A stretch of DNA of 64,000 nt from Reyranella sp. (GCF_017305915.1 NZ_JAFKJN010000013.1:146858-210857), one strand, 5' to 3'. Positions 16,451 through 25,872 are shown, numbered from the stretch's first letter. Program-made: numbers and translations. Notes: a model not told the origin generated them from the letters alone.

Positions 16451-16519
16451 GGGAAACTACCTAAGCGTTGCTGGCGCCCCAAGAGCTGCCGGCCCAGAGT
16501 CGCCGGGGAGGAAAAGCAC

Positions 16520-17662
<1,143 letters not shown>

Positions 17663-17664
17663 TT

Positions 17665-17793
17665 ATTCCTCCCCATTCAAATGGGGAGGTGCCCCCGTCT
17701 TACGGGGGCGGAGGGGTCATAAGCCACGCAGGTGATGCGGCGCATGACCCCTCCGCCCCTCCGGGGCACCTCCCCATATGAATGGGGAGGAAT
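17665..17793. repeat. Long intergenic inverted repeat inside the beta-oxidation operon
   Basis: Outer arms of 31 bases (17665-17695 and 17763-17793) match at 30 positions. Inner arms CGGAGGGGTCAT and ATGACCCCTCCG (17709-17720, 17744-17755) match perfectly. Each outer arm is itself palindromic around CCCCATT..AATGGGG. It could fold into a very stable structure between acyl-CoA dehydrogenase and thiolase, acting as an attenuator or mRNA stabiliser, or simply be a dispersed genomic repeat. Confidence 0.8.
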
Positions 17794-17814
17794 AGGAATC
17801 GAAGGAGACAGACC

Positions 17815-19026
17815 ATGACCGACGCCTACATCTACGACGCCGTCCGCACCCCGCGCGGCAAGGGCCGCAAGGATGGCGCGCTGCACGAGGTCACCCCGGT
17901 GCGCCTCGCCGTCACCGCGCTGCAGGCGCTGCAGCAGCGCAACAAGCTCGACAGCAAGCTGGTCGACGACGTGGTGCTGGGCTGCGTCATGCCGATCGGC
18001 GAGCAGGGCGCCAACATCGCCCGCACCGCGGCGGTGATGGCCGGCCTCGCCGAGACCGTCGCCGGCGTGCAGATCAACCGCTTCTGCGCCTCGGGCTTGG
18101 AGGCTACCAATATGGCCGCGGCGCAGGTCATGTCGGGCCAGAGCCAGGCCACGATCGGCGGCGGTGTCGAGAGCATGAGCCGCGTGCCGATGGGCAGCGA
18201 CGGCGGCGCCTGGCCGGTCGATCCTGCCGTGGCGATCCCGATGTACTTCGTGCCGCAGGGCATCTCGGCCGACATCATCGCCACCAAGTACGGCATGAGC
18301 CGCGACGACGTCGATGCCTACGCCGTCGAGAGCCAGAAGCGCGCCAAGGCCGCGTGGGACGCCAAGTACTTCAAGAAGTCGATCGTCCCGGTAACCGACC
18401 AGAACGGCGTCGAGCTGCTGGGCCACGACGAGCTGATGCGGCCGGAGACGACCATGCAGACGCTGGGCCGTCTGGAGCCCAGCTTCAAGATGCAGGGCGA
18501 GATGATGCCGGGCTTCGACGCGATCGGCCTGCAGCGCTATCCCGAGCTCGAGCGGGTCAACCATGTGCACCATGCCGGCAACTCGTCGGGCATCGTCGAC
18601 GGCGCTGCTGCGATCCTGATCGGCACCAGGGAGTTCGGCGAGAAGGCCGGGCTGAAGGCGCGCGCCCGCATCCGCTCCTTCGCCTCGATCGGCTCGGAGC
18701 CGGCGATCATGCTGACCGGCCCGGCGCCGGCGTCGGAGAAGGCGCTGAAGCGCGCCGGCATGGACGTGAAGGACATCGACCTGTGGGAGCTGAACGAGGC
18801 GTTCGCTGCCGTCGTGCTGCGCTACATGCAGGTGCTGAAGATGCCGTACGACAAGATCAACGTGAACGGCGGCGCGATCGCCATGGGCCATCCGCTGGGC
18901 GCCACCGGGGCGATGATCCTGGGCACGCTGCTCGACGAGATGGAGCGGCGCGACCTCAACACCGGCCTCGCCACGCTGTGCGTCGGCGCCGGCATGGGCA
19001 CCGCCACCATCATCGAGCGCGTCTAA
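17815..19026 (+). CDS. fadA: Acetyl-CoA C-acyltransferase (thiolase, FadA-like)
   Basis: A 403-residue thiolase that cleaves 3-oxoacyl-CoA with CoA. The acylated nucleophile Cys91 lies in NRFCASGLEATNMAA. The C-terminal catalytic motifs NEAFAAVVLRYM, GGAIAMGHPLGATGA and CVGAGMGTATIIERV are all present. Start ATG 17815 follows GAAGGAGACAGACC; upstream in-frame residues are Arg-rich and unlikely to be translated. It forms the operon core with the FadJ-like gene 16 bases downstream, giving the alpha-beta pair of a trifunctional-like complex. Confidence 0.94.
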   Translation: MTDAYIYDAVRTPRGKGRKDGALHEVTPVRLAVTALQALQQRNKLDSKLVDDVVLGCVMPIGEQGANIARTAAVMAGLAETVAGVQINRFCASGLEATNMAAAQVMSGQSQATIGGGVESMSRVPMGSDGGAWPVDPAVAIPMYFVPQGISADIIATKYGMSRDDVDAYAVESQKRAKAAWDAKYFKKSIVPVTDQNGVELLGHDELMRPETTMQTLGRLEPSFKMQGEMMPGFDAIGLQRYPELERVNHVHHAGNSSGIVDGAAAILIGTREFGEKAGLKARARIRSFASIGSEPAIMLTGPAPASEKALKRAGMDVKDIDLWELNEAFAAVVLRYMQVLKMPYDKINVNGGAIAMGHPLGATGAMILGTLLDEMERRDLNTGLATLCVGAGMGTATIIERV

Positions 19027-19041
19027 GGAGTGTCGGCCACC

Positions 19042-21288
19042 ATGATCAACTACAACGTCGACACCGACGGCATCGCCACCATCACTTGGGACATGCCGAA
19101 CCGCACGATGAACGTGCTCAACGAGGGCTCGATACAGGCTTATGCCGAGGCCCTGCAGAAGGCGCTCAAGGACGACAAGGTGAAGGGCGTCATCCTCACC
19201 TCCGGCAAGGACAGCTTCATCGCCGGCGCCGACCTCGACATGCTGCTCAATGCCGACACCTCGGACGCGGTCAAGCTGACCGACCAGTTCAGCCAGCTGC
19301 AGAAGCTGTTCCGCAGCCAGGAGACCGGCGGCAAGCCGATCGTCGCGGCGATCAACGGCACCGCGCTGGGCGGCGGCTTCGAGATCTGCCTCGCCAGCCA
19401 CTATCGCATCGCGGCGGCCAATCCGAAGACCCGGGTCGGCCAGCCGGAGGTGAAGCTCGGCCTGCTGCCGGGCGCCGGCGGCACGCAGCGCATCCCGCGC
19501 CTGATCGGCGTGATGAACGCCGCGCCGATCCTGCTCGAGGGCAAGGACCAGACGGTCGATCAGGCCAAGGGCCTCGGCCTGATCCACGAGGTCGTGCCGG
19601 CGGGCGAGCTGTTGCCGCGTGCCAAGGCGTGGCTGATGGCGGAGAACAAGGAGACCGTCGTGCCGGCCTATGCCGGAAAGTCCGGAAAGCCGATCGACAG
19701 CCGCGCGGTGCAGCCGTGGGACAAGCCGGGGTTCAAGACTCCCGGTTTCCCCGGAGGCCAGGTGTGGAGCCCGCCGGGCGTGCAGACCTTCATCGGCGGC
19801 AACGCGATGATCGCCGGCAAGACCAACGGCGTGTATCCGGCGCCCCGGGCGATCATGTCCTGCGTCTACGAAGGCCTGCAGCTGCCGTTCGACACGGCGC
19901 TCAAGGTCGAGACGCGCTATTTCGTATCGCTGCTGCGCGGGCCGGTCGCCCGCAGCATGATCCGCACGCTGTTCTTCGGCCTGCAGGAAGCCAACAAGCT
20001 CGCGCGCCGTCCGAAGGGCGTGGCGAAGCAGGAGTACAAGAAGATCGGCGTGCTCGGCGCCGGCCTGATGGGTGCCGGCATCGCCACCGTCTCGGTGCAG
20101 GCCGGCCTCGACATCGTGCTGGTCGATCGCGACCAGGCCGCCGCCGACAAGGGCAAGGCGCACATCGCCGACGAGCTCGGCAAGCTCGCCAAGCGCGGCC
20201 GGCTGACGCCTGACAAGGTCGAGGCGATGCTGGGCAAGGTCACGGCAACGCCGGACTTCGGCGCGCTCAAGGGCTGCGATCTCGTGATCGAGGCGGTGTT
20301 CGAGAATCGCGACGTCAAGGCCGAGGCCACGAAGAAGGCCGAAGCCGCGCTCGATCCCAAGGCGGTGTTCGCCTCCAACACCTCGACCTTGCCGATCACC
20401 GGCCTGGCCGAGGCGTCGTCGCGGCCGGATCACTTCATCGGCCTGCACTTCTTCTCGCCGGTCGAGAAGATGCCGCTGGTCGAGATCATCGTCGGCAAGA
20501 AGACCTCGCCCGAGACGCTCGCGCGCTCGATGGACTTCGTGCAGAAGATCCGCAAGACGCCGATCGTGGTGAATGACAGCCGCGGCTTCTTCACCAGCCG
20601 CGTCTGCGGTGCCTTCATCACCGAGGGCCATCGCCTGCTGAAGGAAGGCGTGCCGGCGCCGATGATCGAGAACTGCGCCAGGTTCGCCGGCATGCCGGTC
20701 GGACCGCTGTCGCTCAACGACGAGGTCGCGATCGACCTGTCGTGGAAGATCATGGACCAGACCAAGCGCGACGCCGAGGCGGCGGGCCAGAAGTACGAGG
20801 GTTCGGGCGCCGACGACGTGCTCGAGCTGATGGTCAAGAAGCTCGAGCGCTTCGGCCGCAAGAACGGCAAGGGCTTCTACGACTATCCGGCCGACGGCAA
20901 GAAGCGGCTGTGGCCGGACCTCGGCAAGCATTTCCCGGCCGACCCGCGCTGGCTCTACGGCGAGGGCGACGAGAAGCGCGCCAAGGAGGACGAGATCAGG
21001 AAGCGCCTGCTCTACGTGCAGGCGGTCGACACCGCGCGCTGCCTGGAAGGCAACGTGCTGACCGATCCGCAGGACGGCGATGTCGGCTCGATCATGGGCC
21101 TGGGCTTCGCGCCGCAGACCGGGGGGGCGATCAGCCTGATCGACCAGGTCGGCGTGCGGGAGTTCGTCTCCGAATGCGACGAGCTTGCGCGCAAGTACGG
21201 CAAGCAGTTCGAGGTGCCGAAGCTGCTGCGCGACATGGCCGCCAAGGGCGAAAGCTTCTACGGCAAGCGCACCGCCAAGGCGGCCTAG
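19042..21288 (+). CDS. fadJ: Enoyl-CoA hydratase / 3-hydroxyacyl-CoA dehydrogenase (FadJ/FadB-like)
   Basis: A 748-residue bifunctional enzyme. The N-terminal crotonase domain (about 1-200) shows KDSFIAGADLDML and ALGGGFEICLASHYRIA, with LLPGAGGTQRIPRL. A linker of about 110 residues follows. The NAD domain begins IGVLGAGLMGAGIATVSVQAG (about 337), with EAVFENRDVKAE, ASNTSTLPI and GLHFFSPVEKMPLVEI. C-terminal HCDH domains carry NDSRGFFTSRV and GKGFYDY. ATG 19042 has AAGGAG at good spacing; an in-frame GTG at 19030 lies too close to it. It pairs with the thiolase upstream. Confidence 0.94.
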   Translation: MINYNVDTDGIATITWDMPNRTMNVLNEGSIQAYAEALQKALKDDKVKGVILTSGKDSFIAGADLDMLLNADTSDAVKLTDQFSQLQKLFRSQETGGKPIVAAINGTALGGGFEICLASHYRIAAANPKTRVGQPEVKLGLLPGAGGTQRIPRLIGVMNAAPILLEGKDQTVDQAKGLGLIHEVVPAGELLPRAKAWLMAENKETVVPAYAGKSGKPIDSRAVQPWDKPGFKTPGFPGGQVWSPPGVQTFIGGNAMIAGKTNGVYPAPRAIMSCVYEGLQLPFDTALKVETRYFVSLLRGPVARSMIRTLFFGLQEANKLARRPKGVAKQEYKKIGVLGAGLMGAGIATVSVQAGLDIVLVDRDQAAADKGKAHIADELGKLAKRGRLTPDKVEAMLGKVTATPDFGALKGCDLVIEAVFENRDVKAEATKKAEAALDPKAVFASNTSTLPITGLAEASSRPDHFIGLHFFSPVEKMPLVEIIVGKKTSPETLARSMDFVQKIRKTPIVVNDSRGFFTSRVCGAFITEGHRLLKEGVPAPMIENCARFAGMPVGPLSLNDEVAIDLSWKIMDQTKRDAEAAGQKYEGSGADDVLELMVKKLERFGRKNGKGFYDYPADGKKRLWPDLGKHFPADPRWLYGEGDEKRAKEDEIRKRLLYVQAVDTARCLEGNVLTDPQDGDVGSIMGLGFAPQTGGAISLIDQVGVREFVSECDELARKYGKQFEVPKLLRDMAAKGESFYGKRTAKAA

Positions 21289-21298
21289 GTGCTTGCCG

Positions 21299-21410
21299 TC
21301 GCCCCGAGCGTAGCCGAGGGGCCTTGTCATGACGAACAGCCGCGGACGGTGGAGAGAAGGTCTCTCCACTCCGCTCCGCTGCGCGGCGCTCCGGTCGAGA
21401 CGACAGGAGC
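21299..21410. repeat. Intergenic palindromic repeat of the GAGCG-AGCGAGG family
   Basis: GC-rich element between the FadJ-like and GtrA genes with GAGCGTAGCCGAGGGG on the left and CGCTGCGCGGCGCTCCGG on the right. A perfect 9-bp hairpin, GTGGAGAGA-AGG-TCTCTCCAC, lies at 21349-21369. Related copies are at 44248-44317 and 56351-56439. It may also help end the beta-oxidation transcript. Confidence 0.5.
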
Positions 21411-21854
21411 ATGCTAGTCGCCGTCTGGGACTGGCTGGAGGGGCTGGGTGTCCGCATCCTCGGATGGTTCGGCGTCTCTGACGGCCTGGCGCGCCAGCTC
21501 ATCCGCTTCTTCATGGTCGGCGGCATCGCCGCGATCGCCTATGTCGCGGTGATGGCGATCGTGGTCGACGGCTTCGGCGGCCGTGTGCTCCTGGGCGCAT
21601 TCCTCGCCTTCGTGCTGGCGACCTTGGTGTCGTTCGTCGGCAACGCGCTGTGGAGCTTCGGATCGCGGCTCACGCCGGCGAAGGCGACGATGTTCTTCGC
21701 CGTCAACACGGTCGGGCTCGGCCTCAACATGCTGATCGCCTGGCTGCTCGAGCGGGCAGGGGTGCATTATCTGCTGATCAGCCTTACGGTGTTGATCGTG
21801 GTGCCGCTGTTCAATTTCGCAGGGCACCGGCTGATAACGTTCGCTCGCACTTGA
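21411..21854 (+). CDS. GtrA-family membrane protein
   Basis: A 147-residue protein with four predicted membrane segments (about residues 33-52, 56-77, 93-113 and 120-140). It matches the GtrA/DPMS family: LARQLIRFFMVGGIAAIAYV at the N-terminus, FVGNALWSFGSRL in the middle, and the closing FNFAGHRLITFA signature. GtrA proteins are linked to transfer of lipid-linked sugars across the membrane. No glycosyltransferase is adjacent, so its partner is elsewhere. Confidence 0.85.
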   Translation: MLVAVWDWLEGLGVRILGWFGVSDGLARQLIRFFMVGGIAAIAYVAVMAIVVDGFGGRVLLGAFLAFVLATLVSFVGNALWSFGSRLTPAKATMFFAVNTVGLGLNMLIAWLLERAGVHYLLISLTVLIVVPLFNFAGHRLITFART

Positions 21855-21874
21855 GCGAGCCAGGAGGAATGCCC

Positions 21875-22666
21875 GTGGACGCCAAGCAGATCGACGCCCT
21901 TGCCCAGACCATCGCCGACGCGCGGCGCTCGAGGAAGCCGATGGACGTTGCCGGCGCGATCGGCGACCTCGCCGAGGCCGACGCCTACAAGGTGCAGTTC
22001 GCCGTCCATGACAAGATCTGCGCCGGCGGCGTCGACAAGGTGGCGGGCTGGAAGGTGGCGCTGACGCTGCCGCACCAGTACGAGCCGCTGAAGCTCTCCG
22101 GGCCGGTGTTCGCCTGCATCTACGGAAGCGGCGTCAAGCAGAGCGGCGTGGCCTACGACAAGGGCTATCCGCTGAAGCCCGGCATCGAGCCCGAGCTGGT
22201 GGCGCGCATCATGAAGGACGCGCCGGCGGGCGGCGCGCCGTACACTGCCGACAGCATCCGCGGCCATGTCGGCCATCTCCATTGCGGTATGGAGCTGGTC
22301 GACAACCGCTACGTCGACGCGGGCAAGATGACCGGGCCGGGCCGCATCGCCGACAACGTGCTGCAGGCCGCTTGCGTGGTCGGCCCCGAGGTCAAGGACT
22401 GGCAGGCGCTCGACTTCCCCAACCTCAAGGGCCGCTCGCTGCTCGACGGCAAGGAGCTCGCGAACGGCCCCGGCAGCGCGGTGATGGGCAGCGCGCTGAT
22501 CTCGCTCGCCTGGCTCGCCAACACGCTCAACACGCACGGCAAGATGCTGAAGGCGGGCGACTACGTGCTGACGGGCTCGGTGCATCCGCCGGCGTTCCTG
22601 CCGGGCACGGGTGTGGCGCGCACGGAGTTCGAAGGCCTCGGCGGGACGGACGTCACGATCAGGTAG
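21875..22666 (+). CDS. 2-keto-4-pentenoate hydratase / fumarylacetoacetate hydrolase-fold protein
   Basis: About 263 residues. Motifs of the hydratase/decarboxylase branch of the FAH superfamily are visible: DKVAGWKVALT, GIEPELVARI (metal-binding Glu), HCGMELVDNRYVD and VLTGSVHPPAFLPGTG. Members hydrate 2-hydroxypentadienoates or act on related enols in aromatic-ring breakdown. The start is decided by the ribosome site: AGGAGG at 21862-21867 is only one base from ATG 21869 but seven from GTG 21875, so GTG is favoured. It stands alone downstream of the GtrA gene. Confidence 0.82.
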   Translation: MDAKQIDALAQTIADARRSRKPMDVAGAIGDLAEADAYKVQFAVHDKICAGGVDKVAGWKVALTLPHQYEPLKLSGPVFACIYGSGVKQSGVAYDKGYPLKPGIEPELVARIMKDAPAGGAPYTADSIRGHVGHLHCGMELVDNRYVDAGKMTGPGRIADNVLQAACVVGPEVKDWQALDFPNLKGRSLLDGKELANGPGSAVMGSALISLAWLANTLNTHGKMLKAGDYVLTGSVHPPAFLPGTGVARTEFEGLGGTDVTIR

Positions 22667-22806
22667 GGTTCCGGCTCACCACCAGGCCGGTGATGTCGCC
22701 GGCCTCCAGGGCGCGGGCTTGCAATGTGCCCAGCATGCGGGTGGGAAAGGCGAGGTGGGGCGATTTTTCAGGCGCCAGCAATCCGCTCTTGCGCTTTTCC
22801 ACAATA

Positions 22807-22821
22807 GAACATATAGTGAAC
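22807..22821. promoter_or_regulatory. SOS (LexA) box of alphaproteobacterial type
   Basis: GAACATATAGTGAAC, which on the other strand reads GTTC-N7-GTTC, the direct-repeat LexA site of Alphaproteobacteria. It ends 19 bases before the ATG of the RNA ligase-like gene, in the right place to block its promoter. Confidence 0.68.
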
Positions 22822-22840
22822 ATGGACTCGGGAGAGGACC

Positions 22841-23458
22841 ATGCAGCAGCTGTTCGCGCCGTCGTTCGCAGGACAACCCAAGCCGCCCGCGCTGATGCTG
22901 CGCCGGCTGCGGCGCCATCGCGAAGCCCTGATGGGGCCGTCGACCGACCGGCTGTTCTTCGCTGTCTTGCCGGATGAAGCGACCGCGGCGCGCATCGCCG
23001 AGAAGGCACGCCACCTGCGCCTCAGCCACGGCCTGACCGGCAAGGGCGTCCGGTCGGAGCACCTTCACGTCACGCTGTGCCATGTCGGCGACGGCATCGG
23101 CTTGCCGCGCGATGTCGTCGATCAGGTCAAGAAGCGTGCCGCTGGGGTCACCATGCCGTCGTTCCGCGTCTCGTTCGATCGCGCCGGGAGCTTCCGGAAC
23201 GGGGCGCTCGTGCTGCGCGGCGACGATGGCACGATCGGCCTCGAGATCCTGCAGCAACGTCTGAGCGATGCTCTCGACGGCCAGCCCGGCCGGGCGCGTC
23301 CGTTCACGCCGCACGTCACCATGCTGCGCGACAGCTACCGCGTACCGGAGCAGCGCATCGAGCCGATCGAGTGGACGGTGCGAGAGGTGGTGCTGGTGCA
23401 CAGCCTGCTTGGCCGTACCACTCATCGCCACATCGCCCGCTGGTCGTTGACAGGCTAG
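22841..23458 (+). CDS. thpR: RNA 2',3'-cyclic phosphodiesterase / 2'-5' RNA ligase family (ThpR-like)
   Basis: A 205-residue 2H phosphoesterase. The two catalytic HxT motifs are HLHVTL (about residue 69) and FTPHVTM (about 155), framing the conserved DRLFFAVLPDEATA start of the fold. The protein has about 33 extra N-terminal residues (MQQLFAPSFAGQPKPPALML, then basic). An internal ATG (M31) would give the usual length, but the upstream ATG has GGAGAGG nearby. An SOS box lies just upstream, suggesting DNA-damage control, which is not known for this family as far as I recall. Confidence 0.88.
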   Translation: MQQLFAPSFAGQPKPPALMLRRLRRHREALMGPSTDRLFFAVLPDEATAARIAEKARHLRLSHGLTGKGVRSEHLHVTLCHVGDGIGLPRDVVDQVKKRAAGVTMPSFRVSFDRAGSFRNGALVLRGDDGTIGLEILQQRLSDALDGQPGRARPFTPHVTMLRDSYRVPEQRIEPIEWTVREVVLVHSLLGRTTHRHIARWSLTG

Positions 23459-23474
23459 ATGCTCGCGGCTAAAA

Positions 23475-23494
23475 ACTTAACCATAAGGTTAAGT
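23475..23494. promoter_or_regulatory. ArsR-type operator palindrome
   Basis: ACTTAACCATAAGGTTAAGT is an inverted repeat with 8-bp arms, 12 bases before the start of the GyrI-like gene. TTAACC-N4-GGTTAA is the site shape bound by ArsR-family regulators that sit beside SRPBCC genes. No such regulator is encoded here. Confidence 0.6.
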
Positions 23495-23506
23495 AAAGAG
23501 GCCGCC

Positions 23507-23935
23507 ATGACCTGCAGCATCGTCACCGTCGAGCGCCAGCTCACTGCCGTCATCAAGGCGGCGTCGCCGTTCGACAAGCTGCCCGAGACCCAGCGGACGG
23601 CGCGCGCGACGCTCGCTGCGGCGCTGCCGTCGCTCGATGCCGGCCCGGTCGGCGCCGCCTGCACGCGCTGGACGCGGCCCACCGGCAGCGTGCTGCCGAT
23701 GGAGATCGGCGTCATCGTGCGGACAAGCTTTGCGGCGGCGGGCTGTATCGTGCCGTCGGAGCTGCCGGCCGGCCGCGCCGTGCACCTGTCGATGAAGGGC
23801 GGCTTCGAGAACCTGCCGCGTGCCTGGGAGACGCTGTTCCACTGGCTGCAGGCCGAGAAGCTCACCGCCGCCGGCATCAACTGGGAAGTCTACGGCGCGA
23901 CCGAGGACGCCGAGCTCTACGCGCTGCTCGCCTAG
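23507..23935 (+). CDS. GyrI-like small-molecule-binding domain protein
   Basis: A 142-residue stand-alone effector-binding domain related to GyrI/SbmC and the C-terminal domain of AraC/MerR regulators. Visible features are the strand TCSIVTVERQLTAVIKA, EIGVIVRTSFAAAG, the RAVHLSMKGGFENLPRAWETLFHWLQ core and EVYGATEDAELYALLA at the end. Such domains bind hydrophobic or cationic small molecules; the ligand is unknown. ATG 23507 is chosen because the palindrome at 23475-23494 would otherwise be translated. Confidence 0.72.
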   Translation: MTCSIVTVERQLTAVIKAASPFDKLPETQRTARATLAAALPSLDAGPVGAACTRWTRPTGSVLPMEIGVIVRTSFAAAGCIVPSELPAGRAVHLSMKGGFENLPRAWETLFHWLQAEKLTAAGINWEVYGATEDAELYALLA

Positions 23936-23973
23936 GGCGACGTGAATTCAGCTTAAGAGTGAAAGGACAGGCC

Positions 23974-24447
23974 ATGGCGAAGAACACGATTTGCGTCTGG
24001 TATGACAAGGATGCCGAGGCGGCGGCCCGCTTCTACGCCGAGACCTTTCCCGACAGCGCGTTGGGTGCCATCCACCGCGCGCCCGGCGACTATCCGTCCG
24101 GCAAGGCGGGCGACGTCCTGATCGTTGAATTCACAGTGGCCGGAGTCCCCTGCATCGGCCTCAACGGCGGGCCTCAGTTCAAGCACAGCGAAGCCTTCTC
24201 CTTCCAGATCCTCACCGACGATCAGCAGGAGACCGATCGGTACTGGAACGCCATCGTCGACAATGGCGGCGAGGAAAGCGCGTGCGGCTGGTGCAAGGAC
24301 AAGTGGGGCGTCTCCTGGCAGATCACGCCCCGCGTGCTGATGGAGGCGATGGCGGCCGGCGGCGCCGAGGCCAAGCGCGTCTTCGAGGCGATGATGCCCA
24401 TGAAGAAGATCGACGTCGCCGCGATCGAAGCGGCACGGCGCGGCTAA
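23974..24447 (+). CDS. VOC-family protein (PhnB-like)
   Basis: A 157-residue protein of the PhnB-type VOC/glyoxalase-fold family. Characteristic segments are ICVWYDKDAEAAARFYAETFP, VEFTVAGVPCIGLNGGPQFKHSEAFSFQI and CGWCKDKWGVSWQITPRVL. These proteins are often named 3-demethylubiquinone-9 methyltransferase in databases, but the fold lacks a SAM motif and no reaction is proven. It is followed by convergent genes. ATG has GAAAGGACAGG upstream. Confidence 0.85.
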   Translation: MAKNTICVWYDKDAEAAARFYAETFPDSALGAIHRAPGDYPSGKAGDVLIVEFTVAGVPCIGLNGGPQFKHSEAFSFQILTDDQQETDRYWNAIVDNGGEESACGWCKDKWGVSWQITPRVLMEAMAAGGAEAKRVFEAMMPMKKIDVAAIEAARRG

Positions 24448-24448
24448 G

Positions 24449-24820
24449 CTAAGAGGTCGGGCGGCCCCTGACGCAGTTGTAGAGGCTGACGCCGATCGCC
24501 TCCTTGTTCTCGACCGCGAACCGCAGGCTAGGCTGGAAGCCGACCGGGCAGGCGGTGAACATGAAGCCGGCGCCGGTCCATTCGAACGGCGAGGTGTAGC
24601 GGCCGCCCGGCGGCAGCTCGGTGGTGACGGTCTGTCGGTCGGCGAAGGTCATCAGCATCAGGGTGATCGGCCGGCTGCAGTCGTTGCGGACCGCGATGGC
24701 GCCGGGCGCGCTCCACAGCAGGCAGCCTTCCATATGGGCGCGCACCTCTTCCTGCGCCCGCACGGCTCCCATCCCCGTCGTCGCCGCCATCGCCAGGGCC
24801 GCGAGCAGGAGACGCCTCAC
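24449..24820 (-). CDS. Small exported protein of unknown function
   Basis: A 123-residue protein starting at a GTG that overlaps the stop of the upstream oxygenase gene (GTGA). The signal peptide is MRRLLLAALAMAATTGMG with likely cleavage after AVRAQ. The mature part contains CLLWSAPGAIAVRNDCSRPI, PPGGRYTSPFEWTG and VSLYNCVRG, with four Cys that could form two disulfides in the periplasm. No family is recognised. Tight coupling suggests a shared role with the 2OG-Fe(II) oxygenase. Confidence 0.68.
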   Translation of the reverse strand: MRRLLLAALAMAATTGMGAVRAQEEVRAHMEGCLLWSAPGAIAVRNDCSRPITLMLMTFADRQTVTTELPPGGRYTSPFEWTGAGFMFTACPVGFQPSLRFAVENKEAIGVSLYNCVRGRPTS

Positions 24821-25872
24821 TTCCTGGTCCGGAAGAACGTCGTCAGCACGAAGCGGCGGCCGCGCGTCACCGGCAGCGCCTCGTGCAGCACCGAGCACGA
24901 GAATACCGCCGCGCCGCCGGCCGGCGGGCTGACCTTGACGCCGGAATATTCGGGGAAGACCAGCTCGCCGCCTTCGAAGTCGTCGTTGAGGTTGAGCGAG
25001 ACGGCGAAGCTCCGGTCGGCCGTGGTCGGCGCGCCGTTGTCGCGATGGGCGCCGAAGAAGTGCTGGCCGGTATCGCTGTAGGACAGCACGACATGGGCGT
25101 CGAAGGTGAACTCGCGGTCGTAGGCGAACACCTTCACCAGCTCCGGCCCGATGCGCCAGGCGAGGCGGTCGGAAATCGCCTTCTGCATCATCGGCTCGTT
25201 GATCTGGTAGTCCTCGGTGCGCTTCAGCTCGAGCATGCCGACATTGCCGTAGCGGCTCGAGACGCCGGAGTCCTTGTGGTCGCCCTTCTCCCACAGGCGG
25301 ATTACCTGGGTGCAGAACTCGCGCTCGAACACGCGCGGCAGCACCAGCACGGGCGCCGCCGGGGTGCGGATCACCTGGTCGGCGCCGCCGTCGCTGCGCA
25401 CCGAGCTCGCGAGGTTTCCGACGGCCTCCGCCGCCGCGACCAGCGGCCGGCTGTCGAACGTGCCGGCGACACGCTGGTTGGCGTCGAGCACGATGACCCG
25501 CTGACGCAGGCCCAGGCCCGACTGGCCGAACGACACGCCGCCGCCCTGGGCCAGCAGCATCGGCACGACCTTGCGCTCGCCGTCGAGCAGCAGCAGCCGG
25601 CCGTCGGCATCGCCGCCGAGCTTGGCCCACAGCGGGACCGCAGCCGCCGCCGGCGTCGCCGCCGCGACCACGACGCCGACGCCCGCATCCAGGCAGGACT
25701 TCGCGAAGTTTCCAAAAGGCTCGGGATCGATCGTCTTGAGCTCGTCGACAACGAGGAGGGCTACCGGCTTGCCGGTGAACGACCAGATGAATTTCCGGAG
25801 CTTGCCGTCGAGGCCCGCCAGGATGAAGTCGGGAACGCGATCGCCGGGTCTGAAGGTGGGCGCGCTGGTCAT
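24817..25872 (-). CDS. Redoxin-like / 2OG-Fe(II) oxygenase fusion protein
   Basis: A 351-residue two-domain protein. The N-terminal part (about 5-165) resembles an AhpC/TSA redoxin fold (FRPGDRVPDFILAGLDGKLRK, then ALLVVDELKT) but without a redox CxxC or peroxidatic Cys in the expected loop. The C-terminal part (about 175-351) is a prolyl-4-hydroxylase-type 2OG-Fe(II) domain with iron ligands HRD in FFGAHRDNGAP, FEGGELVFPEYSG, and the distal His and Arg in VLHEALPVTRGRR. Such fusions probably hydroxylate a protein or peptide; the target is unknown. The small exported protein gene follows with a GTGA overlap. Confidence 0.83.
   Translation of the reverse strand: MTSAPTFRPGDRVPDFILAGLDGKLRKFIWSFTGKPVALLVVDELKTIDPEPFGNFAKSCLDAGVGVVVAAATPAAAAVPLWAKLGGDADGRLLLLDGERKVVPMLLAQGGGVSFGQSGLGLRQRVIVLDANQRVAGTFDSRPLVAAAEAVGNLASSVRSDGGADQVIRTPAAPVLVLPRVFEREFCTQVIRLWEKGDHKDSGVSSRYGNVGMLELKRTEDYQINEPMMQKAISDRLAWRIGPELVKVFAYDREFTFDAHVVLSYSDTGQHFFGAHRDNGAPTTADRSFAVSLNLNDDFEGGELVFPEYSGVKVSPPAGGAAVFSCSVLHEALPVTRGRRFVLTTFFRTRK

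Noticed and set aside
17677..21369. Very long minus-strand open frame (about 1,230 codons) across the beta-oxidation operon
   Set aside because: It is antisense to three clear enzyme genes, is rich in Arg, His, Asp and Leu without domains, and arises from codon bias at high GC.
22659..22823. Minus-strand 54-residue frame starting over the SOS box
   Set aside because: The SOS box would lie inside its first codons rather than upstream, there is no ribosome site, and the sequence matches nothing known to me.
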